NCBI GenBank assembly: GCA_016219965.1
Contig: JACRJM010000006.1
Location: 1-64,000, forward strand
DNA: 64,000 nt
DNA from: Candidatus Schekmanbacteria bacterium
Lineage (GTDB): Bacteria > Schekmanbacteria > GWA2-38-11 > J061
Direction: 5' to 3'
This document shows positions 43,170 through 51,392 of the stretch, piece by piece. The notes under the pieces were generated by a model. It was given only the letters and a program-made list of their open reading frames with translations, did not search any database and had not been told where the DNA came from. How positions within the stretch are numbered: position 1 is the first letter of the stretch; each line of letters opens with the position of its first letter. The position numbers and the translations under genes were made by a program.

Positions 43170-44909
43170 TTATAGTTTTGCCCAGACCTGATCCAGCTCA
43201 GCCGGGGTGATACCGAAATTGATGTTATGCGGAGGACATGTTTCAAGGTCAAAGAACTCCGGAAGCCTGTCGTCGTTCTTGTTGAAACCTGCTGCCTCGT
43301 TGAATTTGAGCTCTGTGCGGATAATGCTCTTGCCAAGCTCGATAATATCAGGAACCGTGAATGTGATTCCGTACTGAGCACTGATCATATCTGCAATAGC
43401 CTGCAATCCTTCTGGCATATCAAGGCATGCAATCGCAACAAATAGACAAAGCCCTGTTGCATCAACAGCCGCTGTTGCAACCTGCATATCCCTTGAGCAG
43501 TCAACCTGTCCCTCTTTCTTAAGAGGATTGATATCGCCGCCTACCTTGAGGATGTTCTGGCATACAGAATAACCTGCTGTATGGTCTGCGCCCATTGTGC
43601 TTGTGGCATAGGTTACGCCGATACCTTTTACTGTCCTCGGGTCATAAGCAGGAAGCGCCTGTCCTTTAACAACAGGAACGCGGGTAATCCCGTATATCTT
43701 GCCGAGAACTGCTGCGCCCTGTCCTACTATTCTGCCGAGAGGCGTTTTCTTTCCTACTTCTTCAAGGACTTTGATAAAGGAAGCTGCATCGCCAAACTTT
43801 GCAAGCCCTGCTTCTGCAGCAACTGCAAGGGTAACTCCTGCTTCTATCGTATCAATTCCCACGTCATTGCAAATCCTGTTCATTATCGCAACGCTGTCAA
43901 TGTCGCCAACTTCAAGATTGCCGCCCAATGACCATGCTGTCTCATATTCAACTGGAGCACAAAGTGATTTACCATTCTTGTCAGGGAAAATATTGGAACA
44001 CCTGATTACGCATCCTGGATGGCAAACATGTACTGCTTTTCCTTCACCGCCGCGGCTCTTACATTCTTCAGCTATCTTTTCTCCGCTGATTCCTGCTGCG
44101 CCTGCAAAACGGCCGTTCCTGAAATTCCTGGTCGGGAATCCGCCTGCTTCATTCAGGATGTTGACCAGAACTGCTGTCCCGTAGTTGGGAAGCGCTTCAC
44201 CTGTAACCGGGTGCTTTAACAGGACCTGGCTGAAAATCTTTGCTGCTGCCTTGAATTTCTCTTCATCTTTGATGGCAACCTTACCTGCGCCTGCATCATC
44301 AACGACTATTGCCTTTAGTTTCTTTGAACCCATAACTGCGCCTAAGCCGCCTCTTCCTGCAAACCTTCCTGAGCCGCCTTCAGGGTCGCATACGGAGATT
44401 CCGGCATTCGCCATTCTCTCTTCACCTGCGGGTCCAATGCTGATTACGCCAACGCCTTTGCCGTGCTTGTTCCAGAGCTTCTCAACTGTCGCATAGGTTC
44501 CAAGACCTGCAATGTCATCTGCTGAAACGAGTTCCGCGCCATCTTTTGTAACTTTCAGAAGATGCCACTTGTTGTCTTTAGGTTCACCTTCAATGATGAT
44601 AGCCTTGACATTGTTCTTTGCGAGCTTCTGGCTTGCGATACCTCCGACGTTCGATTCTTTGATCGTGCCGGTAAGAGGACTCTTTCCGCCAAAAGACATC
44701 CTGCCTGAGCATGCTGCAGATGTGCCGCTTAAAACTCCGGGCGCTGCGATAAGCTTGTTAAGCGGTCCCAGAGGATTGCATGTCGCCTGAATTTCGTCTG
44801 CAACTATCTGCGAAGTCAGACTGCGTCCGCCTAGCAGTGCATACTTAGCCGGGCACTTCTCCTCTTTCACTTTCAGTGTGGTCATATCCACTCTGATGAT
44901 TCTGTCCAT
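43170..44909 (-). CDS. Aldehyde:ferredoxin oxidoreductase (tungsten AOR family) 1
   Basis: A 579-residue AOR. The N-terminal tungstopterin-binding region contains PLTGTIKESNVGG and GRGGLGAVMGSKKLKAI. The [4Fe-4S] cysteines are C296, C300 and C304 (CHPGCVIRC), with a distal Cys near 500 (ATGLCLFVAI). AORs oxidise aldehydes to acids with ferredoxin as acceptor, or the reverse under strongly reducing conditions. The MoaD-like gene lies directly downstream. The exact subfamily (AOR, FOR, GAPOR, BamB-like) is not decided by motifs alone. Transcribed alone apart from leaky termination. Confidence 0.92.
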   Translation of the reverse strand: MDRIIRVDMTTLKVKEEKCPAKYALLGGRSLTSQIVADEIQATCNPLGPLNKLIAAPGVLSGTSAACSGRMSFGGKSPLTGTIKESNVGGIASQKLAKNNVKAIIIEGEPKDNKWHLLKVTKDGAELVSADDIAGLGTYATVEKLWNKHGKGVGVISIGPAGEERMANAGISVCDPEGGSGRFAGRGGLGAVMGSKKLKAIVVDDAGAGKVAIKDEEKFKAAAKIFSQVLLKHPVTGEALPNYGTAVLVNILNEAGGFPTRNFRNGRFAGAAGISGEKIAEECKSRGGEGKAVHVCHPGCVIRCSNIFPDKNGKSLCAPVEYETAWSLGGNLEVGDIDSVAIMNRICNDVGIDTIEAGVTLAVAAEAGLAKFGDAASFIKVLEEVGKKTPLGRIVGQGAAVLGKIYGITRVPVVKGQALPAYDPRTVKGIGVTYATSTMGADHTAGYSVCQNILKVGGDINPLKKEGQVDCSRDMQVATAAVDATGLCLFVAIACLDMPEGLQAIADMISAQYGITFTVPDIIELGKSIIRTELKFNEAAGFNKNDDRLPEFFDLETCPPHNINFGITPAELDQVWAKL

Positions 44910-45075
44910 AAATTTCCCCCTTCGAGTTTAAATTTGCTTCTTTACTGAACTTGCAATATTAGTCCGGTAAGCCGGTATTTTTCGAATGCTCACTCGATAC
45001 TAAATAATAGAAATAAAGCACGTCGTCAAGCTAATTCTCTGACCGTCTGCATCTTCCCGATTAATCATAAAAACC

Positions 45076-45852
45076 CTATTTATCCGATTCCATTATTTCC
45101 CTGAGCCTCTTTGCATTTTTAACCGCATTACCCCGGTAATGGTTGTTCATATAGACCAAAGTACTCTTGCTCTTTTCATCAAGGGCTTTTATCTTCGGCA
45201 CCCACCCGGCAAGCTCAGCATCTGTGTAGGAATAATCATATCTCTCAAATGCTTCCTTATGATCCCACCACTTTTCACTGTTTCTCCCATGGAACCTCAC
45301 ATATGCAACATCCGACGTAGAGACACCAACAGGAGGCATAAGCCCTTTTAACTGAGGCTCGTCAACACATACATATCCGATATTTTTCTCTTTAAGGAAT
45401 GAGAAGGTGTTTTCAGAAATCCATACACGGTTTCTGAATTCAACGACCATAGGCAAGGGATTAAACTCTTCATTAAGCACAGTTATATATTTCATCCCCG
45501 CCGAGACATCCTTAAATGAATAGGGAAACTGGAAAAGGAGTGCCGCAAGCTTCCCTTCATCAACAAGGGGCGACAACGAATCTTTAAATTGCCTGATTAT
45601 CTCAGGAGGGCATTGAGGTTTATGAGTTATATCCTGAAATGCCTTTACGGAAAAGCTGACTTTCCCCCCGCTCTTTTCAAGCATTCTTTCAAAGATATTA
45701 CTGTCAGGCATCCGGTAGTAAGAGAAATTGAGTTCGCAGGTATCAAAATATTTCGAGTAATAAGCGAGAAACTCCCCCTGCGGCATCTTATCCGGGTAGA
45801 AAGCTCCGCGCCAGTCATCATAGCTGAAACCTGAGGTGCCAATGGATATCAT
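45076..45852 (-). CDS. DUF72 family protein
   Basis: A 258-residue DUF72 TIM-barrel protein with ISIGTSGFSYDDWRGAFYP at the N-terminus, FQFPYSFK in the middle and a YVRFHGRNSEKWW motif. Function is not established. Transcribed in the same direction as DUF190-CrcB upstream (38-nt gap). Confidence 0.88.
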   Translation of the reverse strand: MISIGTSGFSYDDWRGAFYPDKMPQGEFLAYYSKYFDTCELNFSYYRMPDSNIFERMLEKSGGKVSFSVKAFQDITHKPQCPPEIIRQFKDSLSPLVDEGKLAALLFQFPYSFKDVSAGMKYITVLNEEFNPLPMVVEFRNRVWISENTFSFLKEKNIGYVCVDEPQLKGLMPPVGVSTSDVAYVRFHGRNSEKWWDHKEAFERYDYSYTDAELAGWVPKIKALDEKSKSTLVYMNNHYRGNAVKNAKRLREIMESDK

Positions 45853-45890
45853 GAAACATCTGCTTTAAGGCATAAATTGCCAGCTTAATC

Positions 45891-46232
45891 TTATTTCGGT
45901 TTTCCGGCTCTGTAAAAACGGATCTGGACTTTTTCAAGAGTTGCAAGCCCTTCCGGAATGGCATCGTCGATTACCGGAAGGAAGTTTTCTATCTTGTCTT
46001 TCGTATCAACTATTTCAACTACGATTGGCAGGTCAGTTGAAAGGCGGAGTATCTTTGCAGTGTGTACGCGGCTATGAGCCCCGAACCCTTCAAGCCCGCG
46101 CAGAACCGTAGCTCCTGCAAGCCCGAACTCCCGCGCCTTTTTCACTATCCATTCATAGAGCGGGATACCGTCATGTTTGTCGCTTTCTCCAATGAAAATA
46201 CGAAGTAAATGTCCTTCTTCCGGCAAAACCAT
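45891..46232 (-). CDS. DUF190 family protein (CrcB partner)
   Basis: A 113-residue DUF190 (PII-like fold) protein: LLRIFIGESDKHDGIPLYEWI at the start and AGATVLRGLEGFGAHS in the middle. It sits 8 nt after crcB. DUF190 genes commonly accompany CrcB and may modulate the channel. Co-transcription is likely. Confidence 0.87.
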   Translation of the reverse strand: MVLPEEGHLLRIFIGESDKHDGIPLYEWIVKKAREFGLAGATVLRGLEGFGAHSRVHTAKILRLSTDLPIVVEIVDTKDKIENFLPVIDDAIPEGLATLEKVQIRFYRAGKPK

Positions 46233-46240
46233 ATATCACC

Positions 46241-46618
46241 TCACATAAAACGTGAAACAACATTACCAAGCCATACGGCAGAAAGCCCAAGAACAACCTG
46301 AAGCGCAACATTTGCTAAAGCTGCCAGTGTCTCACCATCCTGCGCAAGAGCGAATGTCTCATATCCGAAGGATGAGAATGTGGTGAAACCACCAAGAACT
46401 CCTATGAATAAAAAAAGTCGGCTTTCGCCTGTAAATAGCTGCCGGGATTCTGAAAGCCCGCCAAGAAGACCTATAAGAAAACAACCGCAGATATTAACCG
46501 CAAGCGTCCCGAATGGAAACGATGAGTTATTAAGTATCCTGTGCACCCAGCCTCCAGCGAGATATCGCGACACAGAGCCGAGAAATCCGCCAATACCAAC
46601 TATAAGAATATTCCTCAT
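46241..46618 (-). CDS. crcB: Fluoride exporter CrcB (Fluc)
   Basis: A 125-residue four-helix membrane protein. GGFLGSVSRYLAGG at the N-terminus, NICGCFLIGL, and GVLGGFTTFSSFGYE contain the residues lining the fluoride pore. The ATG at 46618 gives the family length; an upstream in-frame ATG at 46690 would add 24 residues absent in relatives. Fluc channels work as antiparallel dimers. No fluoride riboswitch (crcB motif) is recognisable upstream. Confidence 0.9.
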   Translation of the reverse strand: MRNILIVGIGGFLGSVSRYLAGGWVHRILNNSSFPFGTLAVNICGCFLIGLLGGLSESRQLFTGESRLFLFIGVLGGFTTFSSFGYETFALAQDGETLAALANVALQVVLGLSAVWLGNVVSRFM

Positions 46619-46767
46619 TTTTTTATCTATAACATAAACTATTGCAGACAATAAATTGAATTTTTGGTCGCTAAAAACTTCAGCACACATCTAATGCGAA
46701 GATTATTTACATAATAATTTTATTTTTGTAAGATAAAATTGTTTATTCAATTGCGGGAAAATTTCAA

Positions 46768-47703
46768 ATGACTAAAAAAATTGCATCATTTATTCAGGAT
46801 TATCTTGTCCTCAATGTAATGATCTTTTCTGCGCTCGCATATTTAGTGCCCTTCTGGGCTCTTTCAGCGGCTCCATACCTGAATTATTTTTTTGCCATTA
46901 CTATGTTTTGCGTTGGAATGCTTATGCCTAAAAAACAGGTAGAGATGTTGAGGCAGAAACCAACGCGTGCGATCTCAGGTACGGCAATGCAGTTTTTCTT
47001 TATGCCGCTGCTTTCATTTCTTGTGGTATGGATTTTCAGGATAGACGGAGATGCACGCACAGGCATATTAATTGCAGGAGCAGTGCCGGGAGCAATGGCA
47101 AGCAATCTCATGTCACTTCTTGCAGGGGCTGACGTGGCTCTTTCCGTATCCATAACATCGCTATCAACTATTGTCTCTCCTATACTTACCCCAATGATGC
47201 TTATGTTTTACGGGGGAGGGAAACTCGAACTTCAGTTCTTCTCAATGGTATTGAGTATTCTCTGGATGGTAGTAATTCCTGTTATCGCAGGATACATTAC
47301 CAAAACCCGTTTTGAAAAGACTATCGAGGGAGTAACGGTTTATCTTGGAGCAATAGCATCAATAACAATAATATTGATTGTCTCAATCGTTGTCGCATCG
47401 AACCGTGAACATATTCTTTTTTCTTCACTATATGTCCTTGCAGCTCTCATAGTTCTGAATTTCGGAGGGTATCTCTGCGGTTACGGCGGGGGAGCCATTT
47501 TAAGATGGAATGTGGAGGCAAGAAAAACTGTAGCCATTGAGGTAGGGATGCAGAATGCAGGGCTTGGAACGGTTCTTGCTCTCAAGCATTTTTCAAAGGA
47601 TGCAGCCATAGCGCCTGCTATTTATACAGTTCTTTGTCTTGTTACTTCCTCTATCCTGGTAAATTTCTGGGAATGGAGGATGAAGAAAAAGTCAACCAGG
47701 TAA
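46768..47703 (+). CDS. Bile acid:sodium symporter (BASS) family transporter
   Basis: A 311-residue membrane protein with ten predicted helices. PGAMASNLMSLLAGADVALSV and EVGMQNAGLGTVLAL are the two cross-over, Na+-site regions of the BASS/SBF fold. Substrate is likely an organic anion (for example pantoate or a 2-keto acid). Followed 12 nt later by hemD. Confidence 0.87.
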   Translation: MTKKIASFIQDYLVLNVMIFSALAYLVPFWALSAAPYLNYFFAITMFCVGMLMPKKQVEMLRQKPTRAISGTAMQFFFMPLLSFLVVWIFRIDGDARTGILIAGAVPGAMASNLMSLLAGADVALSVSITSLSTIVSPILTPMMLMFYGGGKLELQFFSMVLSILWMVVIPVIAGYITKTRFEKTIEGVTVYLGAIASITIILIVSIVVASNREHILFSSLYVLAALIVLNFGGYLCGYGGGAILRWNVEARKTVAIEVGMQNAGLGTVLALKHFSKDAAIAPAIYTVLCLVTSSILVNFWEWRMKKKSTR

Positions 47704-47715
47704 GAGGAGAAATAA

Positions 47716-48564
47716 ATGGGAAAAGTAATAAATATAGATTTTAACCAGAAGTTAATAGCAAAGGAAGAGCTTCCTTTGTTTGGAAAACATATTCTTATAA
47801 CATCTCCGAGAAATTATGCCGGGATCCTTGTAAAGTATCTTGTAGAGCGCGGCGCAAAGCCGGTATGGATGCCAACAATCGAGATAGAACCTGTGAAGGA
47901 TTACCATGCTCTCGACAATGCCATAAACGGACTTTCTGGCTATGACTGGGTCGGCTTTTCAAGCCGTAATGGAATAGAGGCATTCTTTAAAAGGCTTAAC
48001 GTGCTTAAAATAAATCCACAAGAGGCTTTCAGAAAAACAAAGACCTGCGCCATAGGAGCAGACAGCGAGGCATTGGAATCAAGAGGGATAACACCTGACC
48101 TTATCCCCGAGGAGGCTAGTACAGAGGGAATAGTTGAAGAAATGAAAAGAAGAAACATCAAAAGCGGCAGGATCCTCCTTCCAGTACCTGAAGTAATCGG
48201 GATGAAGGAGCCGCGCATTGTACCGGAATTCGTTGCAAGGCTTAAACGTTTAGGGATGGATGTGGAACGGATACCTGCATATACAACGGCTCCCGTAAAA
48301 AACGGTTATGATTTAGAGAAAAAAATGCTGATTAATTGTGAAATAGATGTTGTTACTTTTACAAGCTCTGCGGAAGTTGACAGCATGCTGTCAATCTTAG
48401 GCAATAGAAAAGAAGCACTCAACAGCACGACAATAGCCTGCGTCGGACCTTATACCGGAGCAACAGCAAAGAATATGGGGCTTGATGTCAAGATCATGCC
48501 TGAAAACAACTTCTCATCTTTTCATTGCCTGATTGAAGAAATGGAAAGGTATTTCGGGAAATAA
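47716..48564 (+). CDS. hemD: Uroporphyrinogen-III synthase (HemD)
   Basis: A 282-residue protein of the HemD fold. Two alpha/beta domains are joined by a hinge: GKHILITSPRNYAGILVKYL opens the first, and DVVTFTSSAEVDSMLSIL lies in the second. It cyclises hydroxymethylbilane to uroporphyrinogen III for haem and corrinoid synthesis. Slightly longer than usual at the N-terminus (about 25 residues extra). No other haem genes adjoin. Confidence 0.82.
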   Translation: MGKVINIDFNQKLIAKEELPLFGKHILITSPRNYAGILVKYLVERGAKPVWMPTIEIEPVKDYHALDNAINGLSGYDWVGFSSRNGIEAFFKRLNVLKINPQEAFRKTKTCAIGADSEALESRGITPDLIPEEASTEGIVEEMKRRNIKSGRILLPVPEVIGMKEPRIVPEFVARLKRLGMDVERIPAYTTAPVKNGYDLEKKMLINCEIDVVTFTSSAEVDSMLSILGNRKEALNSTTIACVGPYTGATAKNMGLDVKIMPENNFSSFHCLIEEMERYFGK

Positions 48565-48571
48565 TACCCTG

Positions 48572-48647
48572 TAGCCTATGGCTTGCCAGTCCCGCGCAGG
48601 CTTAGAACTACATGCGCCTTCTGCGGGACATGCCAAGCCATAGGCTA
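48572..48647. terminator. Long hairpin after hemD
   Basis: A perfect 14-bp inverted repeat (TAGCCTATGGCTTG and inverse) encloses a second pair (GTCCCGC/GCGGGAC). It lies 8 nt past the hemD stop. There is no clear T-run, so it may act as an RNA-stabilising or REP-like element as much as a terminator. The rest of the 366-nt gap 48565-48930 holds only the hairpin at 48829. Confidence 0.55.
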
Positions 48648-48828
48648 AGCACTGCAGCTCATACTTTATAGAAGTTTCGTATTTTAATCTGAAGCTCCCC
48701 CAGCAGGAGTTGAAGGAATCATTATATGTAAGGTTTTGTCATTTCATCAGACTCGCCCGCTGATCATATTCATTTCATGGCTGGCTTAGCGTTTAAACTT
48801 CTTGTTAACTATATCCAAGCAAGGATTT

Positions 48829-48888
48829 AGCTGAGGCAGTCTGCATGGAGCGCATGAATTTTTAAGCGAAACGCAGACTGCCTCAGCT
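48829..48888. repeat. GGCAGTCTGC hairpin repeat, copy 1
   Basis: A perfect 16-bp inverted repeat (AGCTGAGGCAGTCTGC and inverse) encloses a 28-nt loop with GAGCGC-TGAA-TTT-AAGCGAA. A second copy with the same loop core is at 57376-57430. Both lie just beyond the 3' end of a minus-strand gene. Confidence 0.75.
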
Positions 48889-48930
48889 TATGCTTTACAG
48901 GAAACTTGTGCTTTGATTTAAATATGAGAA

Positions 48931-51324
48931 CTAAAATTTAGTCTCGATACCGGCTATGTATCTTGCAACTGCGGATGGGAATCCTCCATCTTCGTAGTAG
49001 AATTTACTGAAGATATTTTCTATCGCAAAGGTGAGCTTCATCTTCCCGTCAAACAAAGGCTGTGCCATCTTTAAATCCCATATCCAATGCTCAGGCTGGC
49101 GTAGTGAACCGCCGGGATATACGGCAGTCACAAAATGAGTGGTGCTCTTAAAACGCCCTTCAACATCAAACCATAGACCGAATGGAAAAGTATAATTGGA
49201 GCCAATCTTCAATATATGGGTAGGAGTGAACTCCATTCTACTCCCATCCTTAAACTTAGGCCCTATGGCTGTTCCGTTAACGGCAATAAAAAGTCTTTGA
49301 GGAGCTCCCTGACTGAAGTCAAAGGGATTGGGGTTTCCTGCAACATGTCTCTGGAAAGTATATGCAACATTGATATCCCATTTTCCCAATGGAGTAAATT
49401 GAAGTGCTGTATCGAAACCCTGAGCCACTGCATCAGGGCCATTGATAAATGTATACGCCGTGTAGTTAGCGAAATTCTTGCCTGATCTGTACTGCTGCTC
49501 TGGCGAAATTCCGAGAACTTCTTCGCTGTAAGTCGAACCATTGTATCGGACACCATTTCTATCCCTGCCAACGAAACCTAATGGCACAGGGATTTCAATA
49601 TCAGAATAATCATCATAAAAATAAGCGATGTCACCGCTTACGTATTTAGTTGAGAACTTAAAACCCATCTCATATGTCCAGTTCACTTCAGGTTTCAAAT
49701 CAGGGTTGCCAAAAAGAATGCCATTTGACTGGGCAAAGGCGAATTTATCTGTAAACCCCGGGAACCTTCTTGCTCTTCCAACTGAAAAACGAAGGCTTGT
49801 TCCGGGACTGAACTCGTAATTTAAGCCCGCTCTCGGGGAGAATTCATCATCAAGATCATCTATAAATGTTGTTGCCTGATCCCATCTTCCGCCAAGGGAC
49901 AATGTAAAGTTTTTAACATAAAGTAGATCATTAAAAAACAGGGAATGAATATTCCTTTTTTCACTTGGGTTTAAATATCCCAAAGATTTTGATGTGCTCT
50001 TAGTCCATCTGTATTCCTGACCGACAGTCAATATATTCCCGTCAAAGATATCAGACCTGTAACTTAAATCATTTGCAATGCTAAAACTCCTGTTAATGAG
50101 TTCGTCATGAATAATGGAAAAAGGATTTTCAGGGTCGCCATTTGCAAACATGTCTCTTAGACCATTTATAGTTTCTTCTTCCGGGCTATAGTCAATATAA
50201 TCATTTACTAGAATAGCGTCTGCCATGTCAGTGCTCTTCATAAGACCAGCCCTGAAATTGTATGTAAGCCCTGGCGTTATCTCCCATCTGTCTGAAATAT
50301 TAAGTGTGTCCTTCCTGTTTTTAATCCTTATTAAATACTGCGAGAATATCGCACTAGGTCTTTCAAGCGGCATATTACCCGGAGAAACAACATTGTAAAA
50401 ATCAACATAAGAATACCCCGGCATTATTCTCAGGGTATTTCCTTTAAAGAGATTGAAGCCAAGATTAAGGTTAACAGAATATCTCTCAGACTTATCATGG
50501 TCTCCAACATCTATAAGTTCATTGAGATCCTCTCCTAATTTGAATGGGATTTCTCTTCTGCCGCCGGGGAGAACCTTTGTTCCATCAGGAAACCTGCCCA
50601 TTCCGGGATTGTTCTTTGCAAAAAGGGTGTATGCACTTCCTACCCTATTTTTATCAGCAGTGGTAAACCCGCTTGAATGAACATAATCAGCGCTTATTGC
50701 ATAGTCAAAATACTTGTTGCCCCAGCCATGAAACATTGAATAGTTCTCATATAACTCTCTTTCAGCACTTCTTCGCCGCTGGTAAGTCCCATAGCTAACC
50801 TTGGCATCTGTAATAGGTTTCAATGTTCCTTTCCTGGTGATGATATTTACAACACCTGCTGAAGCCTCTGTGCCGTAGCGTGCCGATAATGCTCCTTTTA
50901 AAATCTCGATTTTTTCGATATTGACAGATGGAATCTGGTAGATGTCTGCATAACCGGTTGCAGGGTCATTGTATGGAATACCATCTATAAGAAGCTTTAT
51001 CCCGCTCGATGCGATTCTTGGCGGAACAGCAGTCCTTCCCCTGATCTTTATCGTTTTCATCATTATCGATGAACTCGATTCAGTTTCTACCCCAGGAACA
51101 TAAGTAAGGAAATCTGCTGCATCAACCGGAGAAGGGATTTTTTCAAAATCCTTTTCTGAGATTCTTTCAGAAGAGACAGTATTATCACTCAGCTCTTCTT
51201 CTGCTGAATAAGCTGCACCTGTCTGGAAAAAAAACATGGTAAATATTAGGAGTGTTGTAGTTCTCAAGCAGATGCAAGATTTTCGCGTAAGACGCGAAAG
51301 TTGCCAGTGAGAAAAGCGGAGCAT
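48931..51324 (-). CDS. TonB-dependent receptor 2, lacking the N-terminal regulatory domain
   Basis: A receptor of about 797 residues from the ATG at 51324. A signal-peptide-like start (LLIFTMFFFQTGAAYSA) leads almost directly into the plug (FEKIPSPVDAADFLTYVPG; GILLLVDG equivalent GIKLLIDGIPYNDP; ILKGALSARYGTEAS), then a barrel ending in ETKF. Unlike its two paralogues it has no carboxypeptidase-regulatory domain and no VTGER TonB-box-like segment. The start is uncertain: an in-frame ATG at 51417 and a TTG at 51267 are alternatives, and a large palindrome lies across this region. Transcribed after receptor 3. Confidence 0.88.
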   Translation of the reverse strand: MLRFSHWQLSRLTRKSCICLRTTTLLIFTMFFFQTGAAYSAEEELSDNTVSSERISEKDFEKIPSPVDAADFLTYVPGVETESSSSIMMKTIKIRGRTAVPPRIASSGIKLLIDGIPYNDPATGYADIYQIPSVNIEKIEILKGALSARYGTEASAGVVNIITRKGTLKPITDAKVSYGTYQRRRSAERELYENYSMFHGWGNKYFDYAISADYVHSSGFTTADKNRVGSAYTLFAKNNPGMGRFPDGTKVLPGGRREIPFKLGEDLNELIDVGDHDKSERYSVNLNLGFNLFKGNTLRIMPGYSYVDFYNVVSPGNMPLERPSAIFSQYLIRIKNRKDTLNISDRWEITPGLTYNFRAGLMKSTDMADAILVNDYIDYSPEEETINGLRDMFANGDPENPFSIIHDELINRSFSIANDLSYRSDIFDGNILTVGQEYRWTKSTSKSLGYLNPSEKRNIHSLFFNDLLYVKNFTLSLGGRWDQATTFIDDLDDEFSPRAGLNYEFSPGTSLRFSVGRARRFPGFTDKFAFAQSNGILFGNPDLKPEVNWTYEMGFKFSTKYVSGDIAYFYDDYSDIEIPVPLGFVGRDRNGVRYNGSTYSEEVLGISPEQQYRSGKNFANYTAYTFINGPDAVAQGFDTALQFTPLGKWDINVAYTFQRHVAGNPNPFDFSQGAPQRLFIAVNGTAIGPKFKDGSRMEFTPTHILKIGSNYTFPFGLWFDVEGRFKSTTHFVTAVYPGGSLRQPEHWIWDLKMAQPLFDGKMKLTFAIENIFSKFYYEDGGFPSAVARYIAGIETKF

Positions 51325-51391
51325 ACTTTTTCCGTATGTGAGCATTTTCGATCCGGCAACTGACAAAGTATTATGCAAAATATTGCATCTG
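51269..51391. repeat. Nested palindrome at the 5' end of receptor 2
   Basis: Outer arms CAGATGCAA (51269) and TTGCATCTG (51383), inner arms AGTTGCC (51299) and GGCAACT (51355), a TTTCGCG-TAAGA-CGCGAAA hairpin at 51281-51299 and a CATAC/GTATG pair at 51322-51338 make a nested structure of about 123 nt. It lies between the end of receptor 3 and the core of receptor 2. Confidence 0.65.
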
Positions 51392-51392
51392 T

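Noticed and set aside
46619-46767. Fluoride riboswitch before crcB
   Set aside because: The characteristic conserved bases and pseudoknot pattern are not visible on the minus strand.
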